From NCBI GenBank assembly GCA_022825005.1, contig JAJDYU010000083.1, positions 1 through 38,329 on the forward strand: a stretch of 38,329 nt of DNA. The letters run 5' to 3'. The first letter of the stretch is position 1; every line of letters begins with the position of its first letter. Position numbers and translations under genes: made by a program. The notes beneath the pieces were generated by a model. That model searched no databases. It had not been told where the DNA came from and saw nothing but the letters and a program-made list of their open reading frames with translations. Source of the DNA: Acidimicrobiia bacterium. GTDB taxonomy: Bacteria > Actinomycetota > Acidimicrobiia > Acidimicrobiales > Bin134. Positions 30,681 to 38,118 of this stretch are shown piece by piece.

Positions 30681-33122
30681 TCAGAGTCGAACCCGCTCTT
30701 TGCGGGGATCGTAGAACGAACGAATAGATCCGGTGGCCGCGATGGGCGTTCCGGCCACCTCGATCTCGAATCGGCCAGATTCCACCCAGTCTTTGGTGAC
30801 TCCGTCGGCGCACTCCACATAGCCCAGGGCCAGTGCCCGCTTCTCGGTGTAGCTCCACATGCCGCTGCTGGTGCGGCCCACCATCTGGCCGTCCCGGTAG
30901 ATGGGCTCGTCGTGGTACAGCAGCCAGTCGGGATCTTCCAACCGAAGCTTGATGAGACGCTTGGTGCGAGGACCCTCCCGCTGGGCGGCCAGCAACTCTC
31001 GGCCTCGGAATCCGCCGACCTTGTCCCAGGCCACCGCGAACCCCAGTCCAGCCTCCAGGGGAGTGTCCTCGTCGGTGATGTCGTGGCCCCAGTGGCAGTA
31101 GGCCGCCTCCATGCGCAGCGTGTTCATGGCGTGGTAGCCAGCGTGGCGCAGTCCCAGAGGCAATCCCGCTTCTACCACCGCATCGTGCAGGGCCACGGCC
31201 TGCTCGTTGGGCACGTAGAGCTCCCAGCCCAGCTCGCCCACGTAGGTCATGCGCAGCGCCAGAGTCTCCGCCCCGGCGATGCAGAGTTCCTGAGCCGTGC
31301 CGAACGGGAAGCCGTCGTTGCCGAGATCGGCATCGCAGAGCTGGTTCAGCACGGCCCGGGAGTTGGGGCCCATGACGCCGAGCACCCCGTAGAGGTCGGT
31401 TACGTCTTTGAGCACCACGTCTTTGCCCCGGGCAGCCCGCCGCAGCCAGGCCCAGTCGCGGGTGGCGGTACCGGCCGAGGTGACCACCCAATAGGAGTTC
31501 TCGCCCCGGCGGGTCACGGTGAGGTCGGCTTCGATGCCACCGCAGTCGTTGAGCCATTGGGTGTACACCGCCCGGCCCACCGGCACGTCCACCTCGTTGG
31601 CGCACACCCAGTTGAGCAGCGCCATGGCATCGGGGCCATCCACGGTGAACTTGGCGAACGAGGTCTGGTCAAACAGGCCCACTGCGTTGCGTACTGCATC
31701 GCATTCGTCCCCGCTGGCCTCGAACCAGTTCTGCGGGCCCCAGCTGTAGCGGTATTCCCGCTCTTGGCCGGGGGCGGCGTACCAGTTGGGGCGTTCCCAC
31801 CCGCCGACCTCGCCGAACACCGCGCCAGCCGCATCAATGCGCTCGTGCAGCGGCGACCGACGGACATCCCGAGCGGTCTCGTACTGGCGAAACGGCCAGT
31901 GCATGGCATAGAGCAGGCCGAGGCTCTCGGGGATGCGGGCGTCCAGATAGGCCGGCTCGCATTGGAAGCCGAACGAGCGCCTGATGTCCACCATCGAGAG
32001 GTCCATCGGCGGGTGATCGTCGACGATCCAGTCGGCCAGCACCCAGCCCACGCCGCCAGCCGACTGGATGCCCACCGAGTTGAACCCCGCAGCCACGAAA
32101 CAGCGATCCACCTCCGGGGATTCGCCCAGGTAGTACACCCCGTCGGGGGTGAAGGCCTCGGGGCCGTTGAAGAAGAGCTGAAGGCCCGCCTCCCCCAACA
32201 CCGGCATACGGTGGATGGCCCGCTCGAAGATCGGCCCGACGTGCTCCCAGTCTTCGGGCAGGGTCTTGAACTGGAGGTCTCGGGGGATGCCGTTGAGGTT
32301 CCAAACTTTGCCCCGAGGCTCGAAGAAGCCAGCCATCAGCTTGCCGGTCTCCTCTTTGAAATAGGTGTAGTTGGACGGGTCGCGCACCGTGGGCATGTTG
32401 GGGTACGCCCCTTCAACCGGCTCGGTGACGATGTAGAAGTGCTCGCAGGCCTGCACCGGCACGCTCACCCCGGCGGTAGCAGCAAGTTGGCGGGTCCATA
32501 TCCCGGCGGCCAGCACCACGGTCTCGGCCTCTACCCGGCCGGCCTCGGTGTCCACCCCCACCGCTCGCCCGTCTTCCACCACCACCCCGGTCACCGCCGT
32601 GCCCTGGACGATGCGGGCACCCCGGGCCCGAGCCCCCTTGGCCAGCGCCATGGTGGTGTCCACCGGGGAGGTCACACCGTCTCGGGGGATGAACAAAGCG
32701 CCCACCAAGTCGTCGATGTTGAGCAGCGGGCACAGCTCGAGGGCCTCGTCGAGTTCGATCTGGCGGATATCCACTCCCACCGTGCGGGCCATGGACATGC
32801 CCCGCAGCAACTCCTCCCACCGCTCCTCGTCAGCGGCCACCGAAATGGAGCCGGGGGCTCGGTAGCCGGTGGCTTGGCCGGTCTCGGCCTCGAGTTCTTC
32901 GAACAACTGGGCCGAGTAGGTGGCCAGCCGAGTGAGGCTGTGGCTGGACTTGAGCTGGCTGACCAAGCCGGCGGCGTGCCAGGTGGTGCCGCTGGTGAGC
33001 TGGCCCTGCTCGATGAGCAGCACATCGGCGACCCCGCGACGGGTGAGGTGGTACGCGATGGAGCAGCCGACGATCCCACCACCGACGATCACCACCTGGG
33101 CCCGATCGCCGAGATCAGCCAT
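30681..33122 (-). CDS. DMGDH/sarcosine-dehydrogenase-like FAD protein with GcvT domain, copy 3
   Basis: An 813-residue enzyme with the same two-part layout: FAD fold AQVVIVGGGIVGCSIAYHLT, flavinylation motif SGTTWHAAGL with His49, and a GcvT-like half with NDCGGIEADLTVTR and TYVGELGWELYVPNEQ. It is more like copy 2 than copy 1, but the two are well diverged, so they probably act on different methylation states or substrates. The ATG at 33122 has a GGAG site 8 bases upstream. It heads the minus-strand run copy 3, copy 2, MttB copy 2 and possibly the acyl-CoA dehydrogenase. Electrons could reach the ETF encoded at 4289-6042. Confidence 0.92.
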   Translation of the reverse strand: MADLGDRAQVVIVGGGIVGCSIAYHLTRRGVADVLLIEQGQLTSGTTWHAAGLVSQLKSSHSLTRLATYSAQLFEELEAETGQATGYRAPGSISVAADEERWEELLRGMSMARTVGVDIRQIELDEALELCPLLNIDDLVGALFIPRDGVTSPVDTTMALAKGARARGARIVQGTAVTGVVVEDGRAVGVDTEAGRVEAETVVLAAGIWTRQLAATAGVSVPVQACEHFYIVTEPVEGAYPNMPTVRDPSNYTYFKEETGKLMAGFFEPRGKVWNLNGIPRDLQFKTLPEDWEHVGPIFERAIHRMPVLGEAGLQLFFNGPEAFTPDGVYYLGESPEVDRCFVAAGFNSVGIQSAGGVGWVLADWIVDDHPPMDLSMVDIRRSFGFQCEPAYLDARIPESLGLLYAMHWPFRQYETARDVRRSPLHERIDAAGAVFGEVGGWERPNWYAAPGQEREYRYSWGPQNWFEASGDECDAVRNAVGLFDQTSFAKFTVDGPDAMALLNWVCANEVDVPVGRAVYTQWLNDCGGIEADLTVTRRGENSYWVVTSAGTATRDWAWLRRAARGKDVVLKDVTDLYGVLGVMGPNSRAVLNQLCDADLGNDGFPFGTAQELCIAGAETLALRMTYVGELGWELYVPNEQAVALHDAVVEAGLPLGLRHAGYHAMNTLRMEAAYCHWGHDITDEDTPLEAGLGFAVAWDKVGGFRGRELLAAQREGPRTKRLIKLRLEDPDWLLYHDEPIYRDGQMVGRTSSGMWSYTEKRALALGYVECADGVTKDWVESGRFEIEVAGTPIAATGSIRSFYDPRKERVRL

Positions 33123-33204
33123 ATAAGCGCTCCAGTGCGATAAAAAATGCCTGCGAATTTACCGAAGCCCTGGCCTCGCAGTGGGTGGTGAAGAAGGTCT
33201 CGCG

Positions 33205-33318
33205 CTACAAAATTGCCAGAGGATTCACCGGCGAACCGGTGCCGTAGCGTAGCACCAGCGGAGCGCACACGTATTGAAATTCCCAGCGGCCCAAATTGGC
33301 GCATCGGGCGGCCACTAG
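33205..33318 (-). pseudogene. Remnant of a cyclase-family hydrolase (C-terminal tail)
   Basis: Between the P450 stop and DMGDH-like copy 3, the minus strand encodes about 37 codons ending in GRWEFQYVCAPLVLRYG, then TGSPVNPLAIL and a TAG stop. This aligns with the last residues of the intact cyclase at 17304-18323 (AADCADDGRYEFMLVAPP, GSPLNPIAIK): Cys, GR-aromatic-EF, PL and GSPxNPxAI all match. The rest of a ~300-residue gene is absent; the homology begins abruptly right at the P450 stop in a different frame. It is best read as a deletion scar. A short real ORF is unlikely. Confidence 0.65.
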
Positions 33319-34514
33319 GAGAGCAAAATCGGTAAGCGGGCCAGCCCTCGCAAGGTGAGCCGGTCCTTCCAGGGGGGATCGTCCTCCAACGGAGTCCAAG
33401 TTTCGAAGCGGTCCAGCAGACCGGCCAGCACTACCTGGCCTTCGAGGCGGGCCAGTGACGCACCCAGGCAGTAGTGGATGCCTGATCCGAACGACAGCAG
33501 CGGCGTCTCCTGGCGGGCAATATCGAACCGGTCGGGATCGTCGATCACGTCGGGGTCGCGGTTGGCCGCTCCCAGAAGCATCAGTACCATGCTTCCCTTG
33601 GCGATGGAGTGCCCGCCGATTTCCACGGCTTCGAATGTGTACCGGGCGTCCACCTGCACGGGAGGCTGATAGCGCAGCACCTCGTCCACCGCGCCGGGCA
33701 CCAACGACCGATCGGTCCGCAGTCGGACCAGCTCCTCGGGATGCCGAATGAGCGTGTGGACCATGTTGCCGATCAAATTGGTGGTGGTCTCGAAGCCCGC
33801 GGCATAGATGAGCGACAAGGTGAGCCCGATCTCTCGCTGGGTGAGCCGGTCTTCTCCGTCGCTGGCTGCAATCAGCGCTGACAGCAGATCGTCACTGGGC
33901 TCGGCTCGCCGCTGGTCGATCAACTCGTCGAAATATGCTTTCACCTTGACCGCAGACGCTTCGGCCCGCTCCCGATCCTCCGGGCTTTGGTTCGGTTCCA
34001 GGGTGCTGGCCAGATCCGACACCAAGGGCCGCAGCCAATCTCGGTCAGCCCGGGGCACCCCCACCAGCTCGCTGATGACGTTGGCCGGCAAGGGAAAGGC
34101 CAGCTGATCGATCATGTCTCCCCCACCGGAGGCGGCCAGCGAGTCGAGCTGCTCGGCGGTCATCTCCTCCACTGCCGACCGCACACTTTCGACCCGTCGA
34201 GGAGTGAAGGCCCGGCTGACCAGCGAACGCAGTCGGGTGTGGTCGGGAGGATTCAAGAACAAGAAGGTCCGCTCTTCGTTGGGAGTTCGCACTCTCTCAG
34301 CAGTGAGCGTCGGAACTTCGTCGCCGGGCTCGGCGTTGCCCATCCGAGGATCACGCAGCGCCATTCGGCAGTCCTCGTAGCGAGTGAGGACCCAATAGTC
34401 GGCAAAACTGAGTTTGTGAACTGGCGCCGTCTCCCGCAATTCCCGCAGCAGCGGGTAGGGATCGGCGTATGCCTCAGGATCGGTGACGATCCGAAGAAGC
34501 AGCTCGTCGCTCAT
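33315..34514 (-). CDS. Cytochrome P450, copy 2
   Basis: A 399-residue bacterial P450. The I-helix motif is YAAGFETTTNLIG, the K-helix ExxR is in DEVLRYQPP and the heme loop FGSGIHYCLGASLARLE carries Cys349. It is only distantly similar to copy 1. Its ATG at 34514 overlaps the SDR stop (ATGA), so the SDR and this P450 are translated together; hydroxylation followed by alcohol oxidation, or the reverse, is plausible. No ferredoxin is adjacent. Downstream lies a remnant of a cyclase-family gene, suggesting this operon once carried a third catabolic enzyme. Confidence 0.95.
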   Translation of the reverse strand: MSDELLLRIVTDPEAYADPYPLLRELRETAPVHKLSFADYWVLTRYEDCRMALRDPRMGNAEPGDEVPTLTAERVRTPNEERTFLFLNPPDHTRLRSLVSRAFTPRRVESVRSAVEEMTAEQLDSLAASGGGDMIDQLAFPLPANVISELVGVPRADRDWLRPLVSDLASTLEPNQSPEDRERAEASAVKVKAYFDELIDQRRAEPSDDLLSALIAASDGEDRLTQREIGLTLSLIYAAGFETTTNLIGNMVHTLIRHPEELVRLRTDRSLVPGAVDEVLRYQPPVQVDARYTFEAVEIGGHSIAKGSMVLMLLGAANRDPDVIDDPDRFDIARQETPLLSFGSGIHYCLGASLARLEGQVVLAGLLDRFETWTPLEDDPPWKDRLTLRGLARLPILLS

Positions 34515-35428
34515 GGACGCGGACTGTGGACCCGCCCAAAGGTGTAGCCATCGGGCCAGCCCCGCCGGGCGAGGTTGGCCTCTTGTCGGGCGATGACTGG
34601 TGGGATGTCGGCCGGCTGCCAGCCCTCCACCAGCGACTCGCCCATCAGATCGCGCACCGGCCGGTTGAGTTCCACCAGGAGCTGCAGGCTGAAGGCGATA
34701 CGCCCGGTAAGCACGTCGGGTTCGCCGGTGACCAGCGCCACGGCGGCTTCGGCCATCGTCTCAAGGGGTTCGAACATCTCCTCGTCAATCCAGCCGCCCT
34801 CCACCAAGATCGGCGTGGCGATGGCCGCCTGGGGGGTGAGGGCGTTCACCGACACCCCCTGACCTTCGCACTCGCTGGCCGCCGACACAGTCAGCTTGTT
34901 CAACGCCGCTTTCGGCGCCCCATATACGAATCCGGCTTTCGAAGGCTTGCTCGACGGAAATGGAGGTCCAGGCGGCAATTCGGCAGAAAAGGTGGTGAGG
35001 TTGAGAATCGAACCGCTCCCCCGCTCGCGCATCCCGCCGACCACCGACGACATCAGCTCCCACGGCGCCCACAGGTTTACCTGCAAACTCAGCTCGAGCT
35101 GCTTGGGGGTAACCATCTCAAACGGGTAATACCCTCCGAAGGCGGCGTTGTTCACCAAGATGTCGATCGGCCCGAAAGCCTCTTCTGTCTTGGGCACCAG
35201 CTCGGTGCGAGCTCCAGAGGGATCGCTTAGGTCCGACGGAAGCACCAGGCACTCCCCCCCGAACGATTCGATGCGGTCTTTGGTGACGGCCAAGCCCTGC
35301 TCGTCGCGAGCGGTGATGGCCACTCGGGCGCCTTCGGCAGCCAGACGCACCGCGATCGCGGTGCCCGTTCCCCCCTTGCTGGCCCCGGTGACCAGCGCAA
35401 CTTTGCCCTCACAAGCCCGTTCTGCCAT
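34511..35428 (-). CDS. Short-chain dehydrogenase/reductase
   Basis: A 305-residue SDR. The cofactor motif is VTGASKGGTG (residues 13-22); ILVNNAAFGG follows at about 90-99. Catalytic residues are Ser148, Tyr169 and Lys173. The Ser-Tyr distance is longer than the usual 12-14 because of a Pro/Ser-rich insert (PPGPPFPSSKPSKAG), and the C-terminus is extended to about 305 residues from the usual 250. The ATG at 35428 has a GGAGGG site. It is the first gene of the SDR-P450 unit and is divergent from the metallophosphoesterase. It would interconvert a hydroxyl and a carbonyl on the P450 substrate; that link is inference. Confidence 0.92.
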   Translation of the reverse strand: MAERACEGKVALVTGASKGGTGTAIAVRLAAEGARVAITARDEQGLAVTKDRIESFGGECLVLPSDLSDPSGARTELVPKTEEAFGPIDILVNNAAFGGYYPFEMVTPKQLELSLQVNLWAPWELMSSVVGGMRERGSGSILNLTTFSAELPPGPPFPSSKPSKAGFVYGAPKAALNKLTVSAASECEGQGVSVNALTPQAAIATPILVEGGWIDEEMFEPLETMAEAAVALVTGEPDVLTGRIAFSLQLLVELNRPVRDLMGESLVEGWQPADIPPVIARQEANLARRGWPDGYTFGRVHSPRP

Positions 35429-35498
35429 AGCCTTGCCCTCCAGCGAGAAATAATGTGCGAGCCTACGCCTATGAGCTCAGCTGAGGACTACCGACGAC

Positions 35499-36242
35499 GT
35501 GACGAATAACCAATGCCAACAACGCCGAGCCCTTTCGCTGTTGCATACCTCGGACTGCCATCTGGGAACTTCTCCCGCCAAGCGCCAAGAGAAGGCATTT
35601 GCTGCGGCCATCGACCTGGCGATCGACGAGGCCGTTGACGCGGTGATCATCTCCGGCGACCTGTTCGACCACAACCGGGTGGGCGACGACGTGCTGAGTT
35701 GGGCCGCATCCCAACTGGCTCGGCTCTCGTGCCCCGTGGTGATGATCGCCGGCAATCACGACGCCCATCCCGAAACATCGGTGCTCCATCGGTTCGCTCC
35801 TCACATCCAGGATCTCCCAATTACGGTCCTCGACTCCCTTGAGGGAACCACCACTCACCTTCCCGAGCTAGAACTCACCGTCTGGGGCAAGTCGATGGAC
35901 GACCACCACCCCGGATTCCACCCCCTCGACGGCCTCCCTGATCGTCCCGAGGGCGGTTGGTGTGTGGCCATGGGCCACGGCCTGGTCATGCCCGACGAGA
36001 CGCCCTCGTACCGCTCGTCTCCCATCTACCCCAGCCACCTCGACACCGTCGACTGGGACTACGTCGCCCTGGGCCACATACACCGCCACCAAGTGGTGCG
36101 CCAATCACCCTCGCTGGTCGCCTACTCCGGCGCCACCGCCGAGTCATTGGAAGGCGAGCCCGCCGTAGTGCTAGTCAGCCTCAGCCCCGATACCGGCGTC
36201 TCCGTATCCCTGCGCGAGCTGACGCCCCAGCCTGTCGACTAG
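35499..36242 (+). CDS. Calcineurin-like metallophosphoesterase (SbcD/YfcE-like)
   Basis: A 247-residue metallophosphoesterase. Motifs in order: HTSDCHLG (Asp19, His21), SGDLFDHN, IAGNHDAH, AMGHGLV and LGHIHRHQ, the complete two-metal site. It resembles the nuclease core of SbcD/Mre11 but lacks the C-terminal capping domain of SbcD (about 400 residues), and no SbcC ATPase gene follows. It may be a nuclease or a phosphodiesterase for small molecules. GTG at 35499 is the most upstream start in frame; no good ribosome site is seen. It overlaps the end of the convergent SMP-30-like gene by 4 bases and has no evident link to neighbouring catabolic genes. Confidence 0.85.
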   Translation: MTNNQCQQRRALSLLHTSDCHLGTSPAKRQEKAFAAAIDLAIDEAVDAVIISGDLFDHNRVGDDVLSWAASQLARLSCPVVMIAGNHDAHPETSVLHRFAPHIQDLPITVLDSLEGTTTHLPELELTVWGKSMDDHHPGFHPLDGLPDRPEGGWCVAMGHGLVMPDETPSYRSSPIYPSHLDTVDWDYVALGHIHRHQVVRQSPSLVAYSGATAESLEGEPAVVLVSLSPDTGVSVSLRELTPQPVD

Positions 36243-37102
36243 GGCTTGCCCACGCCGGGGACGGCGGCTTCGGTGGCGTAGATGGCACCGGTTTTCGCCG
36301 CGGTGACCACTTCTCTCTTCCAGTCGTCGGCGGCGCAGATCAGAAGGGTACGGCGGTCGTCGCCGCCCAGTACGCAGGCCACCGGCAATTTGGGGGCCAT
36401 GTCGTAGGAGTCGGTCACCTCACCGCCGGGCAGCACTCGGAATACCCTCAAGCCCAGCGGATCGGCCACCCACACCGCGCCCTCAGCGTCGAGGCAGATG
36501 CCGTCGGGCGGGGCCACTGGGGCCCGGTCTGACTCGGGAGTCAGCTCGGCGTAAACCCTCCGGTTGGACAAGGTGCCGTCGGGGGCCACGTCGAACGCGG
36601 TGAGCCGGTAGGCCGCGCTCTCGGCCACGATCAGCGTCTCCTCGTCGGGGGTCAGGATGTGGCCGTTGGGAGCCTCCATGCCATCGGCGCCCACGCTCAC
36701 CGACCCATCGGGGGCCACTTTGAGGGTCTGCGCAGTGCGCCGCTCGCCGCCAGCGTGGATCCTCTGCCCCATGTCGCCGATATAGGCGGTGCCGTCGGAG
36801 CGCACGATCATGTCGTTGATGTCGCCGATGGCGAGCGGTGACAGGTCGGCGTGCTCGACCATCGAGCCGTCGGGCTCTTGGCGCAGCAGCTTCTGGGTGG
36901 ACATGGCCACCACCAGCAGCCGGCCGTCGGGCAGCCAGCCCAACCCCGACGGGTCGTCCCAGTCCACCACCGCCACGGTCTCGGCGTTGCCGTCGAGGTC
37001 GGTGCGAATCACCCGGTGGGCGTGCATATCGGAGAACCACAGCGCGCCGTCGCGCCACCGGGGTCCCTCCGAGAAGTTGAGCCCGTCCAAGATCGTGCGC
37101 AT
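36239..37102 (-). CDS. SMP-30/gluconolactonase-like protein
   Basis: A 287-residue six-bladed beta-propeller of the SMP-30/gluconolactonase/LRE family. It begins MRTILDGLNFSEGPRWRDGA with the Glu metal ligand in SEGPRW; INDMIVRSDGTAYIGDMG and PPDGICLDAEGAVWVAD supply further conserved Asn/Asp positions. Members hydrolyse sugar lactones or related esters with a divalent metal. The ATG at 37102 has an excellent AAGGAGG site. It is divergent from the TauD-like dioxygenase and overlaps the metallophosphoesterase gene by 4 bases at the 3' end. It could serve the sugar oxidation genes at 20-25 kb, but the distance makes that speculative. Confidence 0.9.
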   Translation of the reverse strand: MRTILDGLNFSEGPRWRDGALWFSDMHAHRVIRTDLDGNAETVAVVDWDDPSGLGWLPDGRLLVVAMSTQKLLRQEPDGSMVEHADLSPLAIGDINDMIVRSDGTAYIGDMGQRIHAGGERRTAQTLKVAPDGSVSVGADGMEAPNGHILTPDEETLIVAESAAYRLTAFDVAPDGTLSNRRVYAELTPESDRAPVAPPDGICLDAEGAVWVADPLGLRVFRVLPGGEVTDSYDMAPKLPVACVLGGDDRRTLLICAADDWKREVVTAAKTGAIYATEAAVPGVGKP

Positions 37103-37140
37103 CAGGTGCCTCCTTATCGGCTTGCAGTCGGACGAGATGG

Positions 37141-37152
37141 CACAATAGCCCC
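37141..37152 (+). promoter_or_regulatory. Candidate -10 of the TauD-like gene
   Basis: CACAAT (37141-37146) lies six bases before the ATG at 37153, with no ribosome site in between. The first base departs from the TANNNT form seen at other starts in the window. Confidence 0.3.
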
Positions 37153-38097
37153 ATGAGCATGACCCTCACCCCAAGTCTCGACGCGGTGGAGTCCTACGAG
37201 ACCATCCAGGTTGACCGGATCGGTGGATCACTGGGCGCGGTGATCTCCGGGGTGGACCCCCGAGACGGTCTGACCGACCAGCAGTTCGCCGAGATTCATG
37301 AAGCGCTGCTCCGCCACGAGGTGATCCTGTTCCGCAATGTGCCCATGAGCGCGGAGGACCAACTGGAGTTGGCCTCACTGTGGGGCCAACCCAGCATCTA
37401 CCCGCTTCAAGCCGTGATGGGGGTGACCGAGCCAGGTACCTCGGTCATCCGCGACGACGCCGAGAGCCTGCCCACCACCGACAACTGGCACACCGACGTG
37501 ACCTGGATCGAAGTGCCTCCCAAGATCGCCCTGCTCCAATCCGTGGTCGCACCTCCCTATGGGGGCGACACCATGTGGTGCAGCATCACGTCGGCCTACG
37601 ACGCCCTGTCGGAGCCGATGCGGGCCATGATCGACGGATTGGAACTCCACCACTCCAACTACCCGCAGTTCTGCACGAGCATGGCCGAGAAGTCGGGAAG
37701 CTGGGAATTGGTGGCCCCGTTGAGAGAGGCCTATCCCGGAGTCAACCACCCTCTGGTGCGGACCCACCCCGAGACCGGGCGGCGGGCACTATACGTGGCC
37801 ACCAATTTCCATCAGTACGTGGTCGGGTTGACTGAGAACGAGAGCACGGCCCTGCTCGACTTCCTGGTACGCCACATCAACCAACCCCGCTTCCACTGCC
37901 GGTGGTCGTGGACCGAAGGCGACCTGGCCATCTGGGACGAGCGGTCTACCAATCACCGGGGCGTCTCCGACCACTACCCCCAGGTCCGCGAGATTCGCCG
38001 CTGCACCGTGGACGGCGACCGCCCCTACTTCGACCCGTCGGTGCCCTACCAACCCAAGGCCGCCATGATGCCCACGGTCGCCTATCAATCCCAGTAG
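37153..38097 (+). CDS. TauD/TfdA-family 2-oxoglutarate/Fe(II) dioxygenase
   Basis: A 314-residue dioxygenase. The iron ligands are His113 and Asp115 in DNWHTDVTW and, probably, the distal His274 in VSDHYPQVRE; Arg283 in IRRCTVDGD is the likely 2-oxoglutarate-binding residue. Members release sulfite from taurine or sulfonates, cleave aryloxy-acid ethers, or hydroxylate gamma-butyrobetaine-like and other small acids. The substrate is not evident; the N-terminal IGGSLGAVISGVD is typical of the TauD/TfdA branch. It stands alone, divergent from the SMP-30-like gene, 50 bp apart. A link to quaternary-amine catabolism is possible but not supported by direct context. Confidence 0.92.
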   Translation: MSMTLTPSLDAVESYETIQVDRIGGSLGAVISGVDPRDGLTDQQFAEIHEALLRHEVILFRNVPMSAEDQLELASLWGQPSIYPLQAVMGVTEPGTSVIRDDAESLPTTDNWHTDVTWIEVPPKIALLQSVVAPPYGGDTMWCSITSAYDALSEPMRAMIDGLELHHSNYPQFCTSMAEKSGSWELVAPLREAYPGVNHPLVRTHPETGRRALYVATNFHQYVVGLTENESTALLDFLVRHINQPRFHCRWSWTEGDLAIWDERSTNHRGVSDHYPQVREIRRCTVDGDRPYFDPSVPYQPKAAMMPTVAYQSQ

Positions 38098-38118
38098 TCG
38101 CCGGTCGGCAACCGCTGC

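Noticed and set aside
28381..30714. A 777-codon open frame on the plus strand opposite DMGDH-like copy 2
   Set aside because: It is an antisense shadow in GC-rich DNA: the translation is rich in His, Gly, Val and Leu without any family motif, while the minus strand encodes a clear FAD/GcvT protein.
30661..31605. N-terminal extension of DMGDH-like copy 2 to 1125 residues
   Set aside because: The extension lies within the coding region of copy 3 in another frame and has no domain. GTG 30660 has a ribosome site and gives the normal FAD-fold start.
30912..33143. A 743-codon open frame on the plus strand opposite DMGDH-like copy 3
   Set aside because: Same reason: low-complexity antisense translation against a well-supported gene.
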